DNA of 21,277 bases from CBFGTA01 sp965651595. GTDB lineage: Bacteria; Actinomycetota; Actinomycetes; S36-B12; UBA10799. This document shows, piece after piece, positions 14,464 through 21,277 of this stretch. Position 1 is the first letter of the stretch. Every line of letters begins with the position of its first letter. The stretch lies in contig CBFGTA010000029.1 of NCBI GenBank assembly GCA_965651595.1, forward strand, positions 1-21,277. Direction: 5' to 3'. Position numbers and translations under genes: made by a program. Below the pieces are notes generated by a model. It ran no database searches, was not told the DNA's origin, and saw nothing but the letters and a program-made list of their open reading frames with translations.

Positions 14464-16011
14464 TCAAGCGCGGGCGAGCTTGCGGAACCGCCGGTATTTG
14501 TCGTCGTAGATTCGGTGGGTCAGCGGTTCGGGTTCGAACACCTGGTCAACGGGAACGAGTCCTGGCGCAGATTCGGGCGATACTTGGCCGGTCGCTATCG
14601 CCCCAAACAGTCCAGCTCCCCGTACTGCCGCGTACAGGGGGTCGGCCGTCCGCGTGACTCGCCGGCCGAGCACGTCAGCGTGAATCTGGCACCACACGTC
14701 GGAACGGGCGCCGCCGCCAATCATGCGCAGGTTGGTCAACTCGCCCCGGACGACCTTCTCGCTCGCCTCGAGAAGCCACCGCACCTGATGGGCGACGCCT
14801 TCGAGAACCGCGCGCACCAGGTCGGCCTGATTATTGGAGAACCCGAGGTTCGTGAAACCTGCCCGGGCGACTGAATCGCGGGCAGGGCAACGCAGTCCGT
14901 GGAGCCACGGCGTGAACATGACGCCGTGCGCCCCGGCCGGAACATCGGCGGCGAGCGAATCGAGGTCGGCGAACCCCGGCGCAGAGTCCTGTCCATCTCC
15001 GACCGGACCTAGAACGTGATCACGCAACCACGACAGTGCCGAGCCCGCCGAATCGTGATTGTTGGCTAGTAGGTACTGGCCAGGCAGGCCCGAGGGAACC
15101 GTGGCCATTTGTCGCCGCAGCGAAGTCTTCTTGAACGGGACGTAGGCTCCGATCCACGCCGATGTGCTGATCGCGATATGTCCTTCCCGGGGTCCCAGAG
15201 CCCCCGAACCGAGCGCCGAGGAATGCAAGTCTGGCAGTCCTGCGGTGACAGGGGTTCCCCGCGGAATGCCCAGCTCAGCGGCCACCCGATCGGACACTTC
15301 GCCCACAATTGCGCGGCTAGGGATGAGCGGTGGCAGTTGCTCGGCCCGGGCCCCGGCCAGCCGCAAGAGGGTGGGGTCGTAGACGGTCGCGTCGAGAATC
15401 CGATTGTCGGTGAGCCACCACAAGGTGGTTGTCACCTGAGTCGCTGCAACCTGCCCACACAGACGCAGATTGAGGTAGTCGACCGGCTCCATGAAATGGG
15501 CCAAGCGGGCAACGACGTCCGGACTGTTCGCCGCGATCCAGAGGCGATGCCCCAGCGGATCGTTGCCTCCCGGGTTGGGTGCCCCACCAGCTCGGCGAAT
15601 CCATTCGATGGCCGCTCGGGGGCGGTAGCCCTGAACCGCGAACGCACCGCCGAGTTGACGGGCGGCCGCGTGCGCCCCCCGCTGATCGAGCCACAAGAGA
15701 CAGTCACCCGCCGGATAGCCGTCAGCGTCGACGGGGACTGTCGACCCCCACTGTCCCGTGCACGTCACCGCCGTCACTGCTGCCCCAGCGGCGGGGCAGT
15801 CGCGGCACAGTTCCCGCGCAGCGTCAACGACACTGCGCCACCACTCGTGTGGGTCTTGAGTAGCTCCCCCGCCGGGAAGCAGCGTCGTGGTGATGGATCG
15901 GTGAGCCCGGGCGCGGATAGACCCATCCAGGCCCACATAAGCGAGCTTCAGCCCGGTGGTGCCGAGGTCAATCGCGAGCACCACCGGCGTCGACGTGTCC
16001 CGCCCTGTCAC
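14464..16011 (-). CDS. FGGY-family carbohydrate kinase (xylulokinase-like)
   Basis: A 515-residue two-domain kinase of the FGGY family, which phosphorylates sugars or polyols with ATP in the cytoplasm. The N-terminal phosphate loop 'AIDLGTTGLKLAYV' (13-26) is clear. 'VTCTGQWGSTVPVDADGYP' and 'LLWLDQRG' form the substrate side. 'TAGLPDLHSSALGSGAL' carries the catalytic Asp. The C-terminal ATP region is 'RMIGGGARSDVWCQIHADVLGRRV'. The length is usual for xylulokinase and its relatives. The start is GTG 16011, overlapping the upstream stop as GTGA, so it is the last gene of a coupled operon with the saccharopine-dehydrogenase-like and PLP-lyase-like genes. The sugar substrate is not known; the operon neighbours make ordinary xylose use unlikely. 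Confidence 0.9.
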   Translation of the reverse strand: MTGRDTSTPVVLAIDLGTTGLKLAYVGLDGSIRARAHRSITTTLLPGGGATQDPHEWWRSVVDAARELCRDCPAAGAAVTAVTCTGQWGSTVPVDADGYPAGDCLLWLDQRGAHAAARQLGGAFAVQGYRPRAAIEWIRRAGGAPNPGGNDPLGHRLWIAANSPDVVARLAHFMEPVDYLNLRLCGQVAATQVTTTLWWLTDNRILDATVYDPTLLRLAGARAEQLPPLIPSRAIVGEVSDRVAAELGIPRGTPVTAGLPDLHSSALGSGALGPREGHIAISTSAWIGAYVPFKKTSLRRQMATVPSGLPGQYLLANNHDSAGSALSWLRDHVLGPVGDGQDSAPGFADLDSLAADVPAGAHGVMFTPWLHGLRCPARDSVARAGFTNLGFSNNQADLVRAVLEGVAHQVRWLLEASEKVVRGELTNLRMIGGGARSDVWCQIHADVLGRRVTRTADPLYAAVRGAGLFGAIATGQVSPESAPGLVPVDQVFEPEPLTHRIYDDKYRRFRKLARA

Positions 16012-17255
16012 CTCGCCCCGAGAGTAAAGGGAATGTCTTCGACCGAGCCATCGGGGCAGATGTGCTGCAACCGCAGCGGCAATCCCTGGCCTCCGGCCAC
16101 ACCAAGACCGGCAATCACCGAACCGGCGAGTTCGAGTAGGGGGCTGACGGGAACGATTGCTTCTGGCGGGTGCACTCCGGGCCGGTCCGCCAGCTCACCA
16201 CGCAAACACAGGATCGCCCCGAGTGCGGCCGGTATTCCCGTCCCCGCCCCGGCCCCCTCGACGTCGGAGTAGACCGACGCGATGTAGGTGTGCTCAGCAC
16301 CGTCCTTCGCGCCGGTCACGACCACCTTGAGGCATCCGGCTGGTCCGCTGATTCCGGCTTCAGCGAGGAGGTCCGGACGGCGCTTGCGTAGCAATGCAAC
16401 CATGACGTCGATCGGCGCGACCGTCACACCGCTGGCAGTCGTCAATGGTGCCTCGTCGGCCATGCCCGCCGCTACGAGCTCGCGCGTGAGCGAAAAGTAA
16501 CTAAGGGGGAACACAACACCGAAGTTCGCAGCTTCGGATAGGTCGGGGAACACCGTGGGCAGAGTGATCGTCTCAGGGTGCGGGTACGGGAATACTGGGA
16601 ATGTTCCCACGCCCGTGAACTCCTCTTCGTGCACATATTCCAGGCCCGAAGACTCCAACATGCGCACGGACTTGAACTTCCCGCCCGTGAATACCGGCAC
16701 GTCGCTGGTCATTGCGTGGATCCGATGTTTGAGGACCGCAGGGCCCTCGTCAGGCTCGCCACCGTGGATGTGGCAGATGCGTACCCCGGTCACGGTGTCG
16801 AGAAACCAGTCGGCACACATGCGAACAAACACGTTCGCCAATCCGGGCGAGTTGCCCATGCCGATCACAACTCTGACGCCAGCGTCCCGCGCGGCCACGT
16901 CCATCTCCAGCATGCTCTGGGTAGCATCGAGGTCGTCGCACACGTCCACCAGGTCGACGCCCGCGTCGATCGCAGCCTCGAGGATGAGGGGCCCGAACCG
17001 GTAGAACGGTCCCACACAGTTGACGACCACGGCCGCCCCGTGGAGCAGGCCAGCGAGAGCCGCCGGTGAAGTGACGTCGATTTGTTCGGCCCGTAGCCGC
17101 GGATCACCGAGCTCGGACACCGTGGATGCGGCGGCCTCAGCCGACAGATCAGCCACCACAATGTGGGCAGCGTCGTCAGTTTGGGTGAGGCCAGCTGTTG
17201 CCATGCGGCCGATCCCTCCGCCCCCGCCCAGTACGACCACTGTTCTGTCGCTCAT
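16008..17255 (-). CDS. Saccharopine dehydrogenase family NAD(P)-binding oxidoreductase
   Basis: A 415-residue protein with an N-terminal Rossmann fold: 'VVVLGGGGGIGRMAT' (6-20) binds the dinucleotide and 'IVVADLS' ends the second strand. 'VVNCVGPFYRFGPLILEAAIDAGVDLVDVCDD' is the hallmark stretch of saccharopine-dehydrogenase-like proteins. 'VIGMGNSPGLANVFVRM' opens the catalytic domain. True saccharopine dehydrogenases act in lysine metabolism; this subgroup is mostly uncharacterised, and related enzymes reduce or rearrange amino-acid-derived compounds. The start is ATG 17255, overlapping the PLP-lyase stop (ATGA), and the stop overlaps the kinase start (GTGA). It is thus the middle enzyme of a three-gene operon and probably acts on an intermediate between them. 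Confidence 0.87.
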   Translation of the reverse strand: MSDRTVVVLGGGGGIGRMATAGLTQTDDAAHIVVADLSAEAAASTVSELGDPRLRAEQIDVTSPAALAGLLHGAAVVVNCVGPFYRFGPLILEAAIDAGVDLVDVCDDLDATQSMLEMDVAARDAGVRVVIGMGNSPGLANVFVRMCADWFLDTVTGVRICHIHGGEPDEGPAVLKHRIHAMTSDVPVFTGGKFKSVRMLESSGLEYVHEEEFTGVGTFPVFPYPHPETITLPTVFPDLSEAANFGVVFPLSYFSLTRELVAAGMADEAPLTTASGVTVAPIDVMVALLRKRRPDLLAEAGISGPAGCLKVVVTGAKDGAEHTYIASVYSDVEGAGAGTGIPAALGAILCLRGELADRPGVHPPEAIVPVSPLLELAGSVIAGLGVAGGQGLPLRLQHICPDGSVEDIPFTLGAR

Positions 17256-18670
17256 AGTTGACCTTCCTCGTTCGTGGGTACGGGTGCTGGTTCGTGCATC
17301 ACGTCAAGGACGGCAGTCATGAGTGAGTGCACGGTGTCGTTGCCGCCCGGAGTGGCCCCGAGCCCGTACATGGCACCCGACTCCGCCGGTTGCCCGCGGT
17401 TGAGGCGCGCGTACGAGACGGCCTCAGCGATGGCGGCCGCAAACGACTCCACGGTGCCGGGTGCCGTGTTGGGTCGGGTCACGCAGAAATGCAGGGCGGC
17501 CGGGCGCTGCAGAGCGTTCATTCGCCACCCCGCGGCTTTCAGTGCGTCGTTGACCAGGTAGATGTCGAGGCCCGCTTCGTCGGCGGCGAACGCCACCACG
17601 AACGGGGAGTTCCCCAGACGGCGCACGCCACCGGTCGAGTCGATCACCTGCTTGATGGCTTCGGCGGTGGAGCAGATTGCGCCGGCATGATCGAGATAGT
17701 GCTGGCGACCCGTTGTGACCAGCGCAGCCCAGGTGCTAGCCAACAGGCCCCCGGACCGGGACCCAGCCAGTCCCGGAGACAGGTAGAAGCCGCCCGGCCA
17801 GGTGGAGTGGGTGAAGTACTGATGGCGGCGGAGATCTTTCGAGTGGTACAGAAGTGTCGAACTGCCCTTCAAGGCGTAGCCGTACTTGTGCGTGTCGGCG
17901 CTGATCGAGGTAACTCCCGGGACTCGGAAGTCCCACAGGGGAACCTCGTAGCCGAGTTGTTCGGCCCAGGGCAGGAGGAAACCGCCCAGGCACCCGTCGA
18001 CGTGCAGTCCGATCTCCCGATCGCGGGCCAGGTCGGCCAGGTCGGAGATCGGGTCGATGAGGCCGTGGGCGTAGTCTCCGGCGGACCCCACGATCGCGAT
18101 GGTCTGGTCGTCGACGAGTTCTGCCATCGCATCCACGTCGGCGAGAAGATCATCCGTCACTGGTGCGTGGCGCATTTCGATGTTCATCCAGTGGGCGCCC
18201 TTGTCGAGGGCGACATGGGCCGTGACGGGAACGACGACGTTGGGGTGAGTGATTCCGCGTTCGGCGCGGGCCTGCTCCCGGTAGGCGTAGAGCGCGGTGA
18301 TCAGCGATTCAGAACCCCCTGACGTCACGACGCCGCAAGCGTCTGGTCCGGCCTCCTGCGCGTGTAGGAGATCCAGGGTCATTGCGACGATCTCGCCTTC
18401 GAACTTGGTGGCCGAAGGGTACATGTCGCGCTGCAATACGTTCGCGTGGGCGAACTCGGTGAACACCTGTCCGAGATAGGCATAGTGGTCGTGGTCGCCG
18501 CAGTAGAGCGACCCAGACACTCGCCCGGCATCACCGCTGGCGTCTTCCCGGCGGGCAATCTCGGTGAGTTCGTCGAGCAGCACATCCCGGTCGATCGGTT
18601 CCTCGGGAATGCGCCGGAAAGTCGGCAACTGGCGGCGGTACGGATACAGGTCATCCATGAAGTCAGCCAC
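17252..18670 (-). CDS. Pyridoxal-phosphate-dependent lyase, sphingosine-1-phosphate-lyase-like
   Basis: A 472-residue group II PLP enzyme close in motif to sphingosine-1-phosphate lyase, which cleaves phosphorylated long-chain bases to an aldehyde and phosphoethanolamine. 'GRVSGSLYCGD' and 'ANVLQRDMYPSATKFEGEIV' match the substrate-binding front. 'TSGGSESL' binds phosphate. 'LHVDGCLGGF' carries the PLP Asp. 'SISADTHKYGYALKGSS' holds the Schiff-base Lys (Lys262 in this numbering). 'STWPGGFYLSPGLAGSRSG' follows as in eukaryotic lyases. Unlike those, it has no membrane anchor. The frame extends to GTG 18793 (513 residues). GTG 18670 is preferred because GGGAGGG stands 7 nt before it. A glutamate-decarboxylase-like activity is the alternative. 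Confidence 0.87.
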   Translation of the reverse strand: MADFMDDLYPYRRQLPTFRRIPEEPIDRDVLLDELTEIARREDASGDAGRVSGSLYCGDHDHYAYLGQVFTEFAHANVLQRDMYPSATKFEGEIVAMTLDLLHAQEAGPDACGVVTSGGSESLITALYAYREQARAERGITHPNVVVPVTAHVALDKGAHWMNIEMRHAPVTDDLLADVDAMAELVDDQTIAIVGSAGDYAHGLIDPISDLADLARDREIGLHVDGCLGGFLLPWAEQLGYEVPLWDFRVPGVTSISADTHKYGYALKGSSTLLYHSKDLRRHQYFTHSTWPGGFYLSPGLAGSRSGGLLASTWAALVTTGRQHYLDHAGAICSTAEAIKQVIDSTGGVRRLGNSPFVVAFAADEAGLDIYLVNDALKAAGWRMNALQRPAALHFCVTRPNTAPGTVESFAAAIAEAVSYARLNRGQPAESGAMYGLGATPGGNDTVHSLMTAVLDVMHEPAPVPTNEEGQL

Positions 18671-18675
18671 GCGTG

Positions 18676-18698
18676 CACCCTCCCTCTCTCCGAGGGTG
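18676..18698 (-). promoter_or_regulatory. Hairpin covering the Shine-Dalgarno of the PLP-lyase gene
   Basis: In the minus-strand transcript CACCCTC and GAGGGTG pair perfectly (7 bp) around a 9-nt purine loop. The 3' arm contains most of the GGGAGGG ribosome binding site and ends 5 nt before GTG 18670. It would limit translation when folded. If the longer start at 18793 is used, it is merely coding sequence. Confidence 0.4.
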
Positions 18699-18814
18699 TC
18701 AGCCGGATGGGGCGGTGTCTGCAGTCTTGAGTACCGTCGAAACGGGCCGAAGGTCCTTGCTGGGTTTATCCGCCCGCGCAACGGTTCAGTCACCCAGAAC
18801 GGCAGTCGCTAGCT

Positions 18815-21277
18815 CTAAACGTTGACGGTTCCCCACGTCACCAGGTCGCTATAGCCGTGAGGCCCGACCCATCCGTCTAGTGCTTCCCAGGATCCCGCGA
18901 GGTAGATGCTGTACACAACTTCGGAGCCTCCGACGTCACAACTCGATCCCGACGTCGGGTTGCCCGGAGGTGGGTTGAGGGTGCCTTGGCAGTAGTCGAT
19001 GAAGAACGTGCCGGACACACTGGCCACGTCGTAGCCGTCGACGCTCGCCGAGAACGAGGCGCCGAGTCCGAGGTGGAAGTCCATCAGGTTTCCATCCGCA
19101 TAGATCAGGTCCATTTCGCCAGCAATTGTCACGCCGATCACGTCCATCCACATGTTGGCTGAGATGTCGAAGTTGGTGACGGAACCGTTGGTTTCTTGGT
19201 AGGCGATCAAGCAGTTGTTGGGTGGTTCAGGCAGGGTTGTAGTCCACGATGGACAGGTGTTGTCGGCCGACCAGACGCCACCGCTGGCAACGTCAGCCAC
19301 GTTCACGTCAGCGTTTCCACCCAGTACGAGGGTGAAGTTCCCGGGACCGGTGCTGATGATGTCCCCGTTGAGTTGGATCTCACCACCAATGAAGCTCGGG
19401 TCGCCGAGAGTGAAGCCGGTGCTGAAACCCAACGAGAAGTCGTTCGTGCCGGAGTTCCAGTTCAGGGTGGCTGTCGTGTTGTCGACGGCAACGACACCGC
19501 CGAGGTTGAACGCTCCTAGGTTGAGCGTTGCGTCGATCACAGTGGGTTCGAAGGTGGCATTGATGTTCATGGCGAGGTTGTCGCCGAGGATGCTGCCGTC
19601 GAAGGCAAACGAGTAGCCGGGCGCCACCTGCTGCACAAACGCGCCGGTGCCGATGTCGCAGCCGTTGGGTGCGATCGTCAACGCGATGTAGCTCGCGGTG
19701 AGGACACCCGCGTTGGCGATGTCGAGATAGATCGCGTCGGAGTCTTCTTCGCCGAGCGCAAACTGAAGACACGGCGTCTGATCGGAAATGTCGAACGCCA
19801 GGGCGACGGGGGCGTTATTGATGATCGCAAGGTCTTCGGTCCACCTGCTCGGCAAGGTGCCAGCGCCGTCGACGCCGACGCTGAAGTTGCCGACTCCGAA
19901 GCTGCCGGAGATGCTCAGCGTGGAGATGTCGAGGCCTTGTTCGCCGAAGGCGTTGTTAGTTTGCGCGCCTAGGGCAAGCGACACTGTGACGTCCACGTCG
20001 GCCCCGTCGAGGGTCAGCCCGATGCTGCCGTCGACGGGCGTGTAGGAGCATTCGGGGGGAGCGTTCGACGAATCGGCCGGGCACCCAGGGGAGCCCTGCA
20101 TCGCTACGACCACTTCGCTGTCGACGGTTAACGTCAGGTTGGCAGAAACGGGGCTGCTCGAGTAGTTGGCCGTCAAGTCGACGGAGCTGATCGCGACTGC
20201 CACCGAATCAGTGGGGAGCCCGCCACCGAGGAAGACTGGTTCTTCCAGTTCGAAATCGATGCTGGCTGAAAATAGCGTCAAGTCGGTGTTGACGCTGGCC
20301 GTGAATGCCACATCTCCTGGTTGGTCGATTCCGAGCTCGTTGAGTGCTTCTGCCGGGAGGGTGTAGTTGCCTTGAAGTTCGATGGTGCTGGCGGGCACTG
20401 TCACTGTCATGGTGTCCGTGGTGGGTGAGGTTGCGTCCGCGTCGCCTGCATTTGTCGGCAGCCTGAGGGTCGCTCCGGCGTCGTATGACGAGTACGCCAG
20501 AACGACGTCGGTGCCGGGGAACTCGCCGCTAGCAAGATCCCCGACTGCGGCCCAGATGCAATAGCCGTCCGAGTTGACGTCACCGCCGATTTGCAGCGGG
20601 TTGCCGAAGGCGCTTCCTTGGGCGGTGACGCCGAGCGACAGCGCCGACCCGGCAGTGGCCGCGCCGCTGTCGGAAGGCACGCACGACCCGGTCAGAGTCT
20701 CATTCGTGAGAGTGATCGTTGCCGACGTGATGTTGAGTTCGGATGGCCCGATGTCGCCCGTGAAGGTTTCAGTGGCGTCGAAGTCGAACTGCATCGTGGT
20801 CAGGTCGAGGCTTGCAGTGGCGGTGAAATCTAGATCGTCACCCAAGAACGTGCCGGTGGCGTCGACCAGAATCGACACTTTGAGGTCGGCCGTGGTGCAG
20901 TTCTTGGCGGACTTGGCGCATTGGTTGGAGATGCTGGCCGACAACTTTGACACGGTGAGTTCCGGGTCGATGTCGAGATTGTTGACAGTTGCCGAAATAT
21001 CAACCACCAGGGATGACGAACTGCCCGTCGTGGATTCGGCTACCGAACCGGTGAATCCGGACAAAGTCACACCGCTGCTTCCGAGCGGCCACGGGCTACC
21101 TGGGTCGGTCACTGTCAGGGACCACGAGCCCGGTGAGGCATACGTGCCTGACAGGCCTATCGTGTAGGCGCCTGAACTGCGGCCGATGCTGGCCTGGGCG
21201 CCCGTCATCGAGACTCCGGACCCTTGGGTCCATTCGATGGTGGTGCCGTTCTTGAGGGCGAAGTCGGTGGTGAGCGG
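18815..21277 (-). CDS. Large beta-rich surface or secreted protein, partial (5' end beyond the window)
   Basis: The frame is open from the stop at 18815 to the right edge; an internal ATG lies at 21208, but 23 codons of similar sequence precede it, so the gene continues outside. At least 820 residues are present. The sequence is Ser/Thr/Gly/Asp-rich and very poor in Lys and Arg. It alternates hydrophobic and polar residues in repeated strands such as 'LTLTVDSEVVVAM' and 'TATLNWNSGTNDFSLGF'. Spaced Cys pairs (C-x6-C in 'CAKSAKNC'; 'GCPADSSNAPPEC'; 'CPSWTTTLPEPPNNC'; 'YCQGTLNPPPGNPTSGSSC') suggest disulfides and an extracytoplasmic place. No LPXTG or other C-terminal anchor is seen. No known family is recognised. 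Confidence 0.75.
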   Translation of the reverse strand, partial: PLTTDFALKNGTTIEWTQGSGVSMTGAQASIGRSSGAYTIGLSGTYASPGSWSLTVTDPGSPWPLGSSGVTLSGFTGSVAESTTGSSSSLVVDISATVNNLDIDPELTVSKLSASISNQCAKSAKNCTTADLKVSILVDATGTFLGDDLDFTATASLDLTTMQFDFDATETFTGDIGPSELNITSATITLTNETLTGSCVPSDSGAATAGSALSLGVTAQGSAFGNPLQIGGDVNSDGYCIWAAVGDLASGEFPGTDVVLAYSSYDAGATLRLPTNAGDADATSPTTDTMTVTVPASTIELQGNYTLPAEALNELGIDQPGDVAFTASVNTDLTLFSASIDFELEEPVFLGGGLPTDSVAVAISSVDLTANYSSSPVSANLTLTVDSEVVVAMQGSPGCPADSSNAPPECSYTPVDGSIGLTLDGADVDVTVSLALGAQTNNAFGEQGLDISTLSISGSFGVGNFSVGVDGAGTLPSRWTEDLAIINNAPVALAFDISDQTPCLQFALGEEDSDAIYLDIANAGVLTASYIALTIAPNGCDIGTGAFVQQVAPGYSFAFDGSILGDNLAMNINATFEPTVIDATLNLGAFNLGGVVAVDNTTATLNWNSGTNDFSLGFSTGFTLGDPSFIGGEIQLNGDIISTGPGNFTLVLGGNADVNVADVASGGVWSADNTCPSWTTTLPEPPNNCLIAYQETNGSVTNFDISANMWMDVIGVTIAGEMDLIYADGNLMDFHLGLGASFSASVDGYDVASVSGTFFIDYCQGTLNPPPGNPTSGSSCDVGGSEVVYSIYLAGSWEALDGWVGPHGYSDLVTWGTVNV

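Noticed and set aside
15109..16272. 387-codon open frame on the plus strand
   Set aside because: It is antisense to the FGGY kinase and the dehydrogenase, which have clear family motifs. High GC gives long empty frames; the product shows no domain.
17327..18322. 331-codon open frame on the plus strand
   Set aside because: It is antisense to the PLP-lyase gene, whose catalytic motifs are intact.
18671..18793. 41-residue N-terminal extension of the PLP lyase
   Set aside because: GTG 18793 has no good ribosome binding site, while GTG 18670 has GGGAGGG at 7 nt; the extension shows no family features. It remains possible.

Overview
The window reads as a chromosomal segment of a high-GC Gram-positive bacterium, most likely an actinomycete (Actinomycetota). 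The reasons are high GC, frequent GTG starts, ATGA/GTGA stop-start overlaps, several apparent leaderless genes (TANNNT 6-7 nt before the start codon), an alkB-rubredoxin-TetR operon of actinobacterial type and a Uup-like ABC-F ATPase. Genus cannot be named from the sequence. No rRNA, tRNA, CRISPR array or insertion sequence was seen. No gene-free stretch exceeds 300 bases; the longest gaps are 10049-10287, 2685-2861, 18671-18814, 5842-5976 and 13158-13279.

Left part (1-4520): a minus-strand group of a small coiled-coil protein, an ABC-F ATPase and a SRPBCC-fold protein, divergent from a second ABC-F ATPase on the plus strand. Next (4522-8827): a minus-strand FAD-dependent aldonolactone-oxidase-like enzyme, divergent from a plus-strand pair made of a membrane-anchored HEAT-repeat protein and a family 2 membrane glycosyltransferase. 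The glycosyltransferase is split by one in-frame TGA. A two-helix membrane protein follows.

Middle (8867-13157): a minus-strand lipoprotein that looks like a pepsin-type (A1) aspartic protease. Divergent from it is alkB-rubredoxin-tetR, coupled by ATGA overlaps, a terminal alkane hydroxylase system. The alkB promoter contains a perfect inverted repeat and is followed by four tandem 8-bp units. A PlsC-like acyltransferase follows.

The stretch 13253-14435 is a compact three-gene cassette: unknown protein, AbiEii/DUF6036-like nucleotidyltransferase, XRE regulator. Each junction is an ATGA overlap, and a perfect 8-4-8 palindrome overlaps the putative leaderless promoter. It has the layout of an autoregulated toxin-antitoxin or defence module and is the best candidate here for an undescribed system.

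Right part (14464-18670, minus): a coupled operon of a sphingosine-1-phosphate-lyase-like PLP enzyme, a saccharopine-dehydrogenase-like oxidoreductase and an FGGY kinase, an unusual set that suggests an uncharacterised catabolic route. Upstream of it, running off the right edge, is a large beta-rich, Cys-containing protein that looks extracytoplasmic.
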